Origin: a virus
Direction: 5' to 3' (one strand)
Virus record (IMG/VR): IMGVR_UViG_3300035698_009022
Coordinates: 1 to 25,577 of that record
Length of the DNA stretch: 25,577 bases
Within the stretch, counting starts at the first letter, position 1. Each line of letters starts with the position of its first letter. The translations under genes and the position numbers were made by a program. Below the pieces are notes generated by a model that did not search any database, was not told where the DNA came from, and saw nothing but the letters and a program-made list of their open reading frames with translations. Below, in pieces: positions 13,180 to 22,064 of the stretch.

Positions 13180-15825
13180 ATGGGGTTCAGAAGAATCTAC
13201 TATAATAATTATAGTAATACTATTCATTTGTGGGAGACTATGAATGGGAAGGGTAATAAAATTTCTGTAAAACCAGATATAGAATATTATGTCCCGGATA
13301 ATACAGGAACATCTGATAAAAAAGATATTTGGGGAAACCCAGTAAAACTACAAACGTCCAAAACAAGAAAGGACATGAAAAGTTTTGTAGAATTATCAAA
13401 GATTCAAACATGTGAAGCATCACTTGGTGAAGATATTAAATTTTTACAAAAGAGATATGTTAATGAAACTTTACCATTAGACATGGGTGAGTTTCAAGTT
13501 GCAACAATCGATATTGAACTTAAGTCCGGTAATACATTCCCTCAAAACATTACAGATATAGTACCGTATGAAATTAATTTGATTAGTATTCACTATTCAA
13601 AAACGAATGAGATTATAACATATGGCACAGAAGATTACACAGGTGATAGTTGTCAAGTAAAAGAATACCATTACATTCCAGATGAAAAAGCAATGCTTGA
13701 AAAATTCATCATTGACTTTAGAAAGAAAAGAGTAGATATATTAACCGGGTGGAATATAAAAATATTCGATATTCCATATATTATCAATCGATGTAAACAT
13801 CATGAACTTGAATTGTCGTTATCACCATTAAATATTTATGATGATATTAAAGTTAAAAACTTTGACAATACAATGAATGCGTATAATATTGCCGGAATAT
13901 CAATTCTTGATGGATTGGAATCATATAAAAAGTTTACATTCAAAAAACAAAAAAACTATAAACTAAATAATATTGGTATGGTTGAGGTTAACGAAGGGAA
14001 ACTTGAATATGAAGGTGAGATAAATCAGATATATAAAACTGATTGGAATAAATTTGTTGAATATAATGTTCAGGATGTATTATTGACAAAGGCTATTGAA
14101 GATAAGAAACAATTCATTCCTCTTATTATCACTTTCTGTTATGAAGCATTAATTCCATTTGAACGAGTGTACTCAACAATAGCGTTGGTTACAGGATATT
14201 TTATTCATTATCTTCACAAAAAGAATATTATGTTTCCTGACCCACCAAATGTTCATAAAGAAATGTATCCGGGGGCATATGTTCATGCAATACCGGGATT
14301 ATTCAAGCACCTATTGTCGTATGATATTGAATCCGAGTATCCGAGGATGATTATAATGTACAACATTAGTCCAGAGACATTGGTGTACAATCCAGAGAAT
14401 ACAGAAGGATTAATTAAAACACCAGCATCTGACCTTTACGAATGTGATACACCACAAGGGCATTTTGAAATATCTGGAATTTATTATCGTAAAGATAAAA
14501 AAGGTATTCTTCCAGAAATTGTAGAAACGATTTTTAATGAAAGAAAACTCCTGAAGCAAAAATCAAAAGTTGCAGATGGAATGGAAAAGAAACTTAATTT
14601 AGAAGAGATATCAAAAAATAACTTTATGCCGATTGAGTTTGTTGAACGACTAATGGGGGAAATCTCCAATGAAGGTCATTCAGCAGCATATTATGACAGT
14701 CAACAGCTAATAAGAAAGATTCTTATCAATTCAATGTATGGTGTGTTAGGTAATCCACACTTTGCGTTTTACAATGCTAAGAATGCTTCAGCTATTACAG
14801 TTGGTGGAAGACATTTGATTAAATATCTATCTGATGAAATAAACACATACATGAAGAAAAAATGGCACAAAGAAGCGCATAAGTATTTACCGGAGATTTG
14901 TTCAGGTAAAAAACTTCCACAAATTAAAGACGATGTTGTTGTTATTGTTGATACAGATTCAAATTATATCTGTCTTAACGAAATGATAGAAGGTATCGGA
15001 ATTAATTTTAAAAACAATGAACAATTTAGACAATTCGCCAATATAATCGATAAGAGGTTTTTAAAACCTTTCTTTGAACAAAGACTTGACGAATATGTAA
15101 AACAGTTTGACGTACCTCAAAATATTAATTTCAAAAGAGAAAAGATAATTCTCAAAAAGTTGACAATCAAGAAGAAAAAATATGCAGACTTGGTTCTTGA
15201 CGATGAAGGAAAAATAAAACATAATGATGGTACGCTGTATACAGACAACCCTAAATTGTCCAAAACTGGAATTGAAACAGTACGAACAACAACACCAGAA
15301 TTCTGTAAAGAATATCTGGATAAGCTATTAAGAAACATTATGGAATATACTGATGTAGAAAAAATATCAGAAATGTTAGGGTATATCTATGATGATTTTT
15401 ATGATGCAAGTATTGAGGATATTTCAAAATGTTGTTCTGTTAGAAATTATACCAAATATGAATTTGATATTGATGAATTTTTAGATAACGATAAAATAAT
15501 TTATCCGTCACATTTACCTCAACATGTGAAAGCAGCGGTCAATTACAATTACTTAGTTGCTAAATATAATTTACCATTAGAAACTGTTGGTGATGGTACG
15601 GATATCAAACTTGTATACGTTAATCCTAATAATGAATTAAATACTGAAGTTATTGGATATATTGGTAAATTTCCAAAAGAGTTTAAAAAAATATTTAAAA
15701 TTGATAAAGAAGAACAGTGGAAAAAACAATTTGAAACTATACTACAACGATTTTATGATGTTGTAGGATGGGGAAAGGTAAACGTAGATACTACATGTGC
15801 GAGTGATTTTATAACTTTCGCATAG
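13180..15825 (+). CDS. 43: Family B DNA polymerase (T4 gp43)
   Basis: 881 residues (T4 gp43 is 898). Proofreading exonuclease: Exo I with D111 and E113 in TIDIELKSG, Exo II with GWNIKIFDIPYI, Exo III with YNVQD. Polymerase: motif A is DIESEYPR at 382-389 with catalytic D382, motif B K513-x3-N517-S-M-Y520-G521, motif C VDTDS with D591 and D593, then the KKKKY block. Both activities therefore look intact. Motif A departs from the usual SLYPS: E386 replaces Leu and R389 replaces Ser. AGGAG before the ATG gives a good start. In T4 the enzyme works with clamp gp45 and loader gp44/62, which are not in this window. Confidence 0.97.
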   Translation: MGFRRIYYNNYSNTIHLWETMNGKGNKISVKPDIEYYVPDNTGTSDKKDIWGNPVKLQTSKTRKDMKSFVELSKIQTCEASLGEDIKFLQKRYVNETLPLDMGEFQVATIDIELKSGNTFPQNITDIVPYEINLISIHYSKTNEIITYGTEDYTGDSCQVKEYHYIPDEKAMLEKFIIDFRKKRVDILTGWNIKIFDIPYIINRCKHHELELSLSPLNIYDDIKVKNFDNTMNAYNIAGISILDGLESYKKFTFKKQKNYKLNNIGMVEVNEGKLEYEGEINQIYKTDWNKFVEYNVQDVLLTKAIEDKKQFIPLIITFCYEALIPFERVYSTIALVTGYFIHYLHKKNIMFPDPPNVHKEMYPGAYVHAIPGLFKHLLSYDIESEYPRMIIMYNISPETLVYNPENTEGLIKTPASDLYECDTPQGHFEISGIYYRKDKKGILPEIVETIFNERKLLKQKSKVADGMEKKLNLEEISKNNFMPIEFVERLMGEISNEGHSAAYYDSQQLIRKILINSMYGVLGNPHFAFYNAKNASAITVGGRHLIKYLSDEINTYMKKKWHKEAHKYLPEICSGKKLPQIKDDVVVIVDTDSNYICLNEMIEGIGINFKNNEQFRQFANIIDKRFLKPFFEQRLDEYVKQFDVPQNINFKREKIILKKLTIKKKKYADLVLDDEGKIKHNDGTLYTDNPKLSKTGIETVRTTTPEFCKEYLDKLLRNIMEYTDVEKISEMLGYIYDDFYDASIEDISKCCSVRNYTKYEFDIDEFLDNDKIIYPSHLPQHVKAAVNYNYLVAKYNLPLETVGDGTDIKLVYVNPNNELNTEVIGYIGKFPKEFKKIFKIDKEEQWKKQFETILQRFYDVVGWGKVNVDTTCASDFITFA

Positions 15826-15834
15826 GAGTAAACA

Positions 15835-16914
15835 ATGGCAAGAAAGAGTATTTTTGATTTAGCAAACAAAGATAGTAAAGTTAAAGAGTTTATGGATGAT
15901 TGTTATCTTGACTTGGAAACAAGCAAAAAACAAGAATTCATTTCATCTGGAGTTGTTTCACTAAATTTATTATTTAGTGGTAAAGTTAAAGGTGGAATTC
16001 CTAAAGGTAAGATGTCAATGATATCTGCACCGTCAATGTTAGGTAAAACTTTAGTTGGTCTGTCATTTGTCAAAGAGGCTCAAAAGAATGGGATGCAAGT
16101 AATAATTATTGACACTGAACGGGCATTTAGCCCGGAAACAGCAAAAAAATATGATATTGATATGTCTCATGAAAAATTATTTGTATTCCAAGATAATAGT
16201 ATTGAAAAAATAATAACATTCATTCTTAATATTTTTGAGGGGATGACAAGGGAAGAACGAGAAAACACCTTATGTGTTATGGATTCATGGGGAACATTAT
16301 TAACATCTAAAACACTCAACGATGGGTTGGCTGGTAAAGATGTTATGGATATGACAGACCCTAAGAAAAAGAATAAATTAGCAAATATTATTCTTAACAC
16401 AAAGGCGACTTGGTTTATCATTAATCACGTGTATGATAACATTGGTGGTTTTGGTGAAATGCTTGCTATTCCCGGTGGAAGAAAGATTATGTTTAATTGT
16501 GATTGTGTTGTTCTCGCAATGTCAAGAGCTAAAGATAATAAAAATGCTGATAAAGAACTTATGGGACATTTTGTAACAGCAAAAACATATAAATCACGTT
16601 ATTCAAAAGAACAATCTAAAATACAATTTAAGATTAAACATAGTGGTGGTATTGATATGTTTTATGGTATTCTTCCTGATGCAATTGAGGGTGGATATGT
16701 TCTTGAAGGTAAAGTTGGTAAATCTAAAGGTTATAGTAGGGCATTCATTAAAGATGATAAACCTGTTAAAGAAATTAATATATACAATGCGAATTTCTGG
16801 TTACCTCTTTTTAATGATGCTGGCTTTGGAAAATATTTAGAAAACAAATACACATTTGATGTTGATTTTGATATCTTGACAAATGAAAAAGATATGGAAC
16901 AGTTGATGAAATAG
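15835..16914 (+). CDS. uvsX: UvsX RecA-like strand-exchange protein
   Basis: 359 residues, shorter than T4 UvsX (about 390). Walker A is APSMLGKT at 65-72 and Walker B-type TLCVMDSWG at 145-153. A RecA-type core continues through WFIINHVYDNIGG and a GGRKIMFNCD segment equivalent to loop L2, and the C-terminus is acidic. It forms the presynaptic filament on gp32-cleared single-stranded DNA with the aid of UvsY and initiates recombination-dependent replication. It starts 9 nt after gene 43 and is followed 11 nt on by the helicase gene. Confidence 0.95.
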   Translation: MARKSIFDLANKDSKVKEFMDDCYLDLETSKKQEFISSGVVSLNLLFSGKVKGGIPKGKMSMISAPSMLGKTLVGLSFVKEAQKNGMQVIIIDTERAFSPETAKKYDIDMSHEKLFVFQDNSIEKIITFILNIFEGMTREERENTLCVMDSWGTLLTSKTLNDGLAGKDVMDMTDPKKKNKLANIILNTKATWFIINHVYDNIGGFGEMLAIPGGRKIMFNCDCVVLAMSRAKDNKNADKELMGHFVTAKTYKSRYSKEQSKIQFKIKHSGGIDMFYGILPDAIEGGYVLEGKVGKSKGYSRAFIKDDKPVKEINIYNANFWLPLFNDAGFGKYLENKYTFDVDFDILTNEKDMEQLMK

Positions 16915-16925
16915 GAGTTCGTTGA

Positions 16926-18326
16926 ATGTCAGAAGACCCGAAATTTTATGAGGATTTGTTAATAAAATTTTTATACATAAAGAAATCAGTGAGAGAGAAG
17001 ATTCTACCATTTCTCTCTTCTGAACTTTTTGATAGAGATGAAAATAGAGAAATTGTTAACCAAATGCTTTCTCATTTAGAGAAATATGAAAAATTCCCTA
17101 AAGCACATGAATCTTTATTGAAGTTAAATGAATTACCTCGTAACCATTTAAAAGATGTTGTAATGGCAATTGATTCTGATAAATATGATGATGATATGTT
17201 GCTTGATGAATTGGAAGGTTTACTTCGAGAAAAAATGATATCCAATGTTTGTTATGGAACAATTATGGCATTGGGTGAAGAAGATGGTTTAACTGAAAAT
17301 CGTGACGCACCGGATAAATTAAGAGAGGCATTTGCATTTTCGTTTGACCAAAACATTGGTTTAGATTTATTTAAATCTGCTGAACGTATGTATGAACATT
17401 TACATGCAAAGAAACATATTGTACCAACAAATATACAAAGACTTAATGACCGTATTGATGGAGGGGTACACACTAAATCATTAACTCTCTTTATGGCTGA
17501 AACTAATATGGGTAAATCATTAGTAATGTCATCTATGGCCGTTGGTAATGTGTTGGATAATAAGAACGTATTATATATCTCTTGTGAATTGTCTGAAGAT
17601 TCTACTGCTGAAAGAATGCTTGCAAATCTTTGGGACACGGCAATGGATGATTTGAAAGTAATTCCAAAAAATAAATTTTTTAAAAAGTTTGATGAATTAC
17701 AAAAGAATTTTGAAAGCCGATTAGTTATTAGAGAATATGCCCCAAAAGCAATGAACGCTAATACTATCAGAAATTTATTAAAAGAATTGGCATTGAATAA
17801 ATTCATACCAGATATAATTTATGTTGACCAAATCGGAAATATGAATTCAGTTCATAGAGTTCGTTCCGATAGTACTTATACAGAAATGGGTAGAGTTACA
17901 CAGGAAGTTCGTGGTGTTGCAATTGAATGTAATGTACCAATCGTTTCTGCTATACAAACAAATAGAGATGGTTTTGGCGCATCAGAAATTGATTTGAAAA
18001 ATACTGGTGATTCCCTTGGTTTTGTTCAGACTGCTGATGTTGTTATTGCTATTACACAATCAGAAGAATTCAGAGCACAAGGTAAATTCATTTGGGATAT
18101 ACTCAAAAATAGATTTGGTATTAACAAAGTAAAACTTACAGTTAATGTGAATTATGAAAAGATGAGTGTATATGATGATGAAGATGCCGTTGCTGAAGTT
18201 GAATATGCAGAGGTAAGAACATCAGATGCTAAGAAACAAAAAGCTAAAAATGCGATATCAGCAATCAAAGATATTAAAAGTAAAGATGATGACGAAGAAG
18301 AAAAGAAAATAATTGGTTGGGAATAG
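16926..18326 (+). CDS. 41: Replicative DNA helicase, DnaB-like (T4 gp41)
   Basis: 466 residues (T4 gp41 is 475). The N-terminal helical part ends near 165. The RecA-like C-terminal domain begins with VHTKSLTLFMAET; Walker A is ETNMGKS at 192-198, Walker B DIIYVDQIGN from 296 with D301, and SAIQTNRDG follows as motif H3. The linker and C-terminus are charged (KDDDEEEKKIIGWE). It acts as a hexamer unwinding 5'-3' on the lagging strand and pairs with primase gp61, also in this operon. Confidence 0.94.
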   Translation: MSEDPKFYEDLLIKFLYIKKSVREKILPFLSSELFDRDENREIVNQMLSHLEKYEKFPKAHESLLKLNELPRNHLKDVVMAIDSDKYDDDMLLDELEGLLREKMISNVCYGTIMALGEEDGLTENRDAPDKLREAFAFSFDQNIGLDLFKSAERMYEHLHAKKHIVPTNIQRLNDRIDGGVHTKSLTLFMAETNMGKSLVMSSMAVGNVLDNKNVLYISCELSEDSTAERMLANLWDTAMDDLKVIPKNKFFKKFDELQKNFESRLVIREYAPKAMNANTIRNLLKELALNKFIPDIIYVDQIGNMNSVHRVRSDSTYTEMGRVTQEVRGVAIECNVPIVSAIQTNRDGFGASEIDLKNTGDSLGFVQTADVVIAITQSEEFRAQGKFIWDILKNRFGINKVKLTVNVNYEKMSVYDDEDAVAEVEYAEVRTSDAKKQKAKNAISAIKDIKSKDDDEEEKKIIGWE

Positions 18327-18335
18327 GAGAGGTTT

Positions 18336-18719
18336 ATGTCTGAAAAAATGGATATGATATCAAAAGATGTGTTATGTGTTTCTAAATCTGAAGATATAAT
18401 AATTAATAACATACAAAAAACAAAATTCTTTTCTTTATTAGAAAAGTATGAATTCACTTATGCGAAATTACAGGTGATATTTGAAAGTGAAATATATACC
18501 AATGACACTCAAAATAACTTAAATATAATTTTAAGAAAACTTAAAAAAGCTCATGGTATATTCATGTCAGATTCCGTGGTATTTCTTGAAGAGTTTACCA
18601 AAATTAAAAAGATTTTATATTTTCTTGATGGTGAATCCAAATGGATAATTAAAAATGAACTATCAGAAAAATATAATATTGAAATAGAAACAAATGAATT
18701 ATTTAAGATGCTGAGTTAA
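18336..18719 (+). CDS. 33: Possible gp33-like late-transcription co-activator
   Basis: 127 residues (T4 gp33 is 112). The segment SLLEKYEFTYAKLQVIFESE aligns by eye with the T4 MVEEFGMSYLEATTAFLEE helix pair. The extreme C-terminus ETNELFKMLS resembles T4 TNTLDFLL, the tail by which gp33 binds the sliding clamp. The order gp33 candidate - gp59 candidate - gene 32 repeats the T4 33-59-32 order. If right, the protein bridges the RNA polymerase flap and the clamp, working with gp55. Similarity is weak, so this is a synteny-supported proposal. It starts 9 nt after gene 41; 1 nt separates its stop from the next ATG. Confidence 0.5.
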   Translation: MSEKMDMISKDVLCVSKSEDIIINNIQKTKFFSLLEKYEFTYAKLQVIFESEIYTNDTQNNLNIILRKLKKAHGIFMSDSVVFLEEFTKIKKILYFLDGESKWIIKNELSEKYNIEIETNELFKMLS

Positions 18720-18720
18720 T

Positions 18721-19416
18721 ATGAAAAATACAACACACACAATATTCTCAATTGTTAAAAAGTTAGAGGTAGCTACATTCAAAACTCTAAAGATTGGCAA
18801 TTCTATTGAAAAGGCAAAAAAGAAATTATTGACTCTTAATGCCGGGACTGTGTTATATGCTAATCGTGAAAAGAGAATTGAAGAGTTATATAAACAATTA
18901 GAAAATAGTTTAGATATTAGTAATATTGAAACTGATATATTCAAACGGGTGTCTTATTCAAGTTTTCAACATGGTGATGTCCATACGGTAAGACGATGTA
19001 ATAAAATTTTTAATGGTGTCGAAAATGGATATTATACACATAAACAATTTGTAATCGCATATATGTATGAATCACTATTTGTTGATAAAAAAATATCAAT
19101 TAAACTCTTAACTTTGGATAGGATTAAAGAAATTAAAAAATTGTTCACAAGGAAACGATATGGTGTTGATAAGGAATTTATTATCAGCATCAATGAATCC
19201 CTTAATATTACTAAGATTTCTGAGTATTTTAAGATAAATAATGATGGTGAAAACATAATTTTTACTTTAATTAAAAAAAGATTTATTTCTCCAATTTTTT
19301 ATCTATATTTGTATAAAAAAACCTTGACAAGACCGCAAGAAAATATTAACTTAAAGAGTAAAGAATATCTCCATTTTGAGAGATTAAATAATATTATTTT
19401 TAAATTTTTAAATTAA
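18721..19416 (+). CDS. 59: Possible gp59-like helicase loader
   Basis: 231 residues (T4 gp59 is 217), basic and predicted almost wholly helical, with no enzyme motif. The N-terminal half (FSIVKKLEVATFKTLKIG, then REKRIEELYKQLE) loosely follows the T4 order of a DNA-binding HMG-like fold and a QKRRDKYFFQKLSEKY helix. The C-terminal half includes NKIFNGVENGYYTHKQFVIA and YLYLYKKTLTRP. It lies immediately before gene 32, as in T4, and after the helicase gene it would load. An internal promoter-like motif near its 3' end may drive gene 32 separately. Identity rests on position and shape. Confidence 0.5.
   Translation: MKNTTHTIFSIVKKLEVATFKTLKIGNSIEKAKKKLLTLNAGTVLYANREKRIEELYKQLENSLDISNIETDIFKRVSYSSFQHGDVHTVRRCNKIFNGVENGYYTHKQFVIAYMYESLFVDKKISIKLLTLDRIKEIKKLFTRKRYGVDKEFIISINESLNITKISEYFKINNDGENIIFTLIKKRFISPIFYLYLYKKTLTRPQENINLKSKEYLHFERLNNIIFKFLN
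19324..19349 (+). promoter_or_regulatory. Promoter-like motif upstream of gene 32
   Basis: TTGACA at 19324-19329 continues as AGACCGCAAGAA and reaches TATTAA at 19344-19349, 14 bp downstream. The same TTGACAAGACC-C-AGAA string and the same 14-bp spacing to a TAT box occur at 11965. It lies inside the preceding coding region, 85-110 bp before the gene 32 ATG; T4 likewise has promoter activity for gene 32 inside gene 59. Confidence 0.5.
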
Positions 19417-19433
19417 ACGTTGGAGGGTATAAA

Positions 19434-20309
19434 ATGCCTAAGTTTAAAAAACGTAACTGGAAATCAGTTATCAAAACAATGAAGACACAGAACAAAGGTG
19501 GTAGTTACAAAGATGAACGTATTTATATGCCAGAGTACACCGATGAAGGTACGGCAAAGGCAACAATACGTTTTCTTCCCGCTCCAGATGTTGATGTTCC
19601 ATTTGTAGAAAAATACACTCACTACTTTAGAGGAATGGGTGGATGGTTCATTGATAATTGTCCGACTACTATTGACGGTAAATGTCCAGTATGTGAAGAT
19701 AACAGCAGATTGTGGGATGAACACGAACAAGTTGTTAGAAACAGAAGAAGTCTTAGAAAACTCAACTACTTTGCAAATATCCTTGTTGTTGAAGATAAGA
19801 AGAATCCAGCCAATGAAGGTAAAAAATGGCTCTTTAAATTTGGTAAGAAAATCCATGACAAAATCATGGAATCAATTGAAGATGATAAAATTCCATTTGA
19901 TGAAGAAGCCGGTGTTAACTTCTACCTTAAAATCAAGAAGACTAAGGTTGGTAAAGATTTGATGCCTAATTATGATGCATCAGTATTCTCAGAACATGAA
20001 ACAAGTCTTGTTGACATTTGTGGTGGAGAAAAGCAAGCAGTTGAACTTGTAGACAGTGCATATCCATTGGCTGAGTTTAAAGATAAAGCTCAGTTCAAAT
20101 CTTATGACGAACTTAAAATTAAGTTTGATAAGGTTATGGGTGAAACATCTGAACCAGCAACTCAACAATCTCCTGTAACAGAACAGGCAAAAACTGAACC
20201 GGTTGTTGAGAACAAACCAAAAACAACTGAAGAAACGTTTAATGAAGAAGAAGTGTTTGCTGAAAAAGATGATAAAGATTTTTTTAACAATATGACAATT
20301 GAAGAATAA
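19434..20309 (+). CDS. 32: Single-stranded DNA-binding protein (T4 gp32)
   Basis: 291 residues (T4 gp32 is 301). A basic N-terminus (KFKKRNWKSVIKTMK) suits the cooperativity arm. The core has ATIRFLPAP and the zinc site H63, C76, C84, C87 (T4: H64, C77, C87, C90), then YFANILVVEDKKNP and the FGKKIHDKI segment, all in T4 order. The C-terminal 50 residues are acidic, ending DFFNNMTIEE, the protein-interaction tail. It coats replication-fork single strands and organises polymerase, primase and recombination proteins. A strong SD (GGAGG, 19423-19427) and a downstream hairpin agree with high expression. Confidence 0.95.
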   Translation: MPKFKKRNWKSVIKTMKTQNKGGSYKDERIYMPEYTDEGTAKATIRFLPAPDVDVPFVEKYTHYFRGMGGWFIDNCPTTIDGKCPVCEDNSRLWDEHEQVVRNRRSLRKLNYFANILVVEDKKNPANEGKKWLFKFGKKIHDKIMESIEDDKIPFDEEAGVNFYLKIKKTKVGKDLMPNYDASVFSEHETSLVDICGGEKQAVELVDSAYPLAEFKDKAQFKSYDELKIKFDKVMGETSEPATQQSPVTEQAKTEPVVENKPKTTEETFNEEEVFAEKDDKDFFNNMTIEE

Positions 20310-20316
20310 TTAATTT

Positions 20317-20337
20317 GGGGGAGATTAACTCTCCCCC
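20317..20337 (+). terminator. Strong hairpin after gene 32 (terminator or mRNA 3' stabiliser)
   Basis: GGGGGAGA (20317-20324) pairs perfectly with TCTCCCCC (20330-20337) around the loop TTAAC. It starts 7 nt after the gene 32 stop. Only a short TTGTT follows, so it may be a partial terminator or a processing/stability hairpin that protects abundant gene 32 mRNA and reduces read-through to the primase gene. Confidence 0.8.
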
Positions 20338-20351
20338 TTGTTAGGAAACCA

Positions 20352-21362
20352 ATGAACAATTTCGATTTAGAAAAAGAACTATTAATTGAATTAGAAGTAA
20401 AAAGTATTTTATCAATACATTTCCCCGATGCATATTTCACCGGCTCATCTTACAATTTTAGATGTCATATTTGTGGTGATAGTCAAAAAAGTAGTACTAA
20501 AAAAAGAGGACATATTTATACAGCATACACACCGTGGATATATAAATGTTACAATGGGGATTGTAATGCTCATATGTCAGTAGAGAAATGGTTAAAAACA
20601 TATTTTAATTTTGAATATCAGAAAGTTATGAAAGAATTAGCTAAACTGAAAATGTCAGATAGAGGTATGATTAATGTTGAAAGTCTTAAAAAACGAATCG
20701 AACAAATTAAAATTAAAAAATTAAAAAAGAAATATAATGAAAAGAGGGATGTTAGTTATTTTAAAAGTATAAAAAAATACCCAAACTTGATTAAATATTG
20801 TAAAGAAAGATTAATCCCGGAATCAGTATATTCTAAGTGGTATTATGCTGATGGTGGATTTTATAATAATAGATTAATTATTCCTTTCTTTAATGATAAA
20901 GATAAAATTTATTATTATCAAGGTCGAGATATGAATAAAAATAGTGATTGTAAATATTTGTCTCGTATGGGTCAAAACTTAATCCCTATTTACAACTACT
21001 ACAATGTTGATAAAACTAAACCTGTTATGATTCTTGAGGGGCCAATTGATTCAATATTCATTTGGAACAGTATAGGAATGACAGGGTTAAAAGATAAAAT
21101 AGAAGAATTAAAGGATTTCTCTTTTAAATATTATCTACTTGACAATGATAAAAGTGGACGTGAAAAATCATTAACACTATTACGAAATGGTGTCTATGTT
21201 TTCAATTGGAAATTATTTTTAAGAGATTATCCATGTACAGCAAATGTCAAAGATGTTAATGACTTTATTAGATTTAATAAAGCTGGTATAAGATTATTAA
21301 CATTTGAAATTCTCAAAAAATACTTTACAAATAATAGTCACCATAAAATATTTTTTGTTTAG
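20352..21362 (+). CDS. 61: DNA primase (T4 gp61)
   Basis: 336 residues (T4 gp61 is 342). The N-terminal zinc domain has C38, C41, C66 and C71 (with H74 nearby). A lysine-rich helical linker follows at about 100-135. The TOPRIM domain shows ILEGPIDS with E229 and LLDNDKSG with D264 and D266. It makes RNA primers on the lagging strand, bound to the gp41 hexamer. SD TTAGGAAA precedes the start, 14 nt after the gene 32 hairpin. The second zinc pair is spaced C-x4-C rather than the usual C-x2-C. Confidence 0.92.
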   Translation: MNNFDLEKELLIELEVKSILSIHFPDAYFTGSSYNFRCHICGDSQKSSTKKRGHIYTAYTPWIYKCYNGDCNAHMSVEKWLKTYFNFEYQKVMKELAKLKMSDRGMINVESLKKRIEQIKIKKLKKKYNEKRDVSYFKSIKKYPNLIKYCKERLIPESVYSKWYYADGGFYNNRLIIPFFNDKDKIYYYQGRDMNKNSDCKYLSRMGQNLIPIYNYYNVDKTKPVMILEGPIDSIFIWNSIGMTGLKDKIEELKDFSFKYYLLDNDKSGREKSLTLLRNGVYVFNWKLFLRDYPCTANVKDVNDFIRFNKAGIRLLTFEILKKYFTNNSHHKIFFV

Positions 21363-21374
21363 GAGAAGATGTAT

Positions 21375-22055
21375 ATGCAGTTTATTATAGGAATCGATTA
21401 TAGTAAGAACTCTCCGGGTATTATGATGTCGGGATTGGATGTTAATTTTGAACTTATAAATATTCAATATAGAGGATTTACAAGTGTTAAAAAAACAGCT
21501 AAGTTAGATGACAATCTTATATTTTACCACAAAAAACAATTTGATGATGATATTGAAAAAGCATTATGGATGAGAGAACATATTATTAATTTTATAACTT
21601 CTCATCCAAAGTACAGTGCTTTTAACGCAACAGGCTATTGTGGGATTGAAGGGTATGCATTTGCAGCAAAAGGTAAAGTGTTTGATATTGCAGAATCAAC
21701 TATGTGTACCAAATTGGGAATCTATGATATTTCATTGCCATTAAGAATTTATGAACCAAGCACTATTAAAAAATTTGCAACAGGAAGTGGTAATGCTGGT
21801 AAAGTCGAAATGTGTGATACATATGTTAAAACTGAAGTAGAACCATTTTTAAATCATTTAGTCAAATACAAACCACCATCAGAAGATTTAATAGATGCTT
21901 ATTATTGTATGAAACTTTTACAAACAGAAATTAAATTGAGACATGGTATTATACAAATGAGAGATTTGGATACAAAAACTATTGAGATATTCAATAGGGT
22001 AACAAAAGCATACCCAGTTAATATTCTTAATAGACCTTTTATAATTAAAAAGTAA
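21375..22055 (+). CDS. RuvC-like Holliday junction resolvase (RNase H fold)
   Basis: 226 residues from the ATG at 21375; an upstream ATG at 21369 is also in frame but only 3 nt from the AGGAG SD at 21361-21365, against 9 nt for 21375. Acidic residues are placed as in RuvC: D in FIIGIDYSKNSPG (first strand), E in GIEGYAFAAKGKVFDIAE, and a late ED-x2-D-A-YYCM. The PSTIKKFATGSGNAGK loop is the usual substrate-contact segment. It would cut branched recombination and replication intermediates before packaging, the job T4 gives to endonuclease VII (gp49, unrelated fold). Length exceeds bacterial RuvC (about 170) by a C-terminal extension. Confidence 0.85.
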   Translation: MQFIIGIDYSKNSPGIMMSGLDVNFELINIQYRGFTSVKKTAKLDDNLIFYHKKQFDDDIEKALWMREHIINFITSHPKYSAFNATGYCGIEGYAFAAKGKVFDIAESTMCTKLGIYDISLPLRIYEPSTIKKFATGSGNAGKVEMCDTYVKTEVEPFLNHLVKYKPPSEDLIDAYYCMKLLQTEIKLRHGIIQMRDLDTKTIEIFNRVTKAYPVNILNRPFIIKK

Positions 22056-22064
22056 GGATAAATT

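Noticed and set aside
13561-13575. GTACCGTA match to the palindrome core inside gene 43, and similar partial cores in other genes
   Set aside because: Only half of the dyad is present and the sequence is explained by codons; full copies are restricted to the two intergenic gaps.
17252-17806. Leftward open frame of 184 codons opposite gene 41
   Set aside because: Antisense to the helicase Walker A region; no start signal and no family resemblance.
21369-21374. First in-frame ATG of the resolvase gene as its start
   Set aside because: Only 3 nt from the AGGAG SD; the ATG at 21375 has normal 9-nt spacing and begins right at the conserved first strand.
21455-21462. TATAAATA late-promoter box on the rightward strand
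   Set aside because: It is inside the resolvase coding region, about 600 bp before the next start; several such octamers are expected by chance in DNA this AT-rich.
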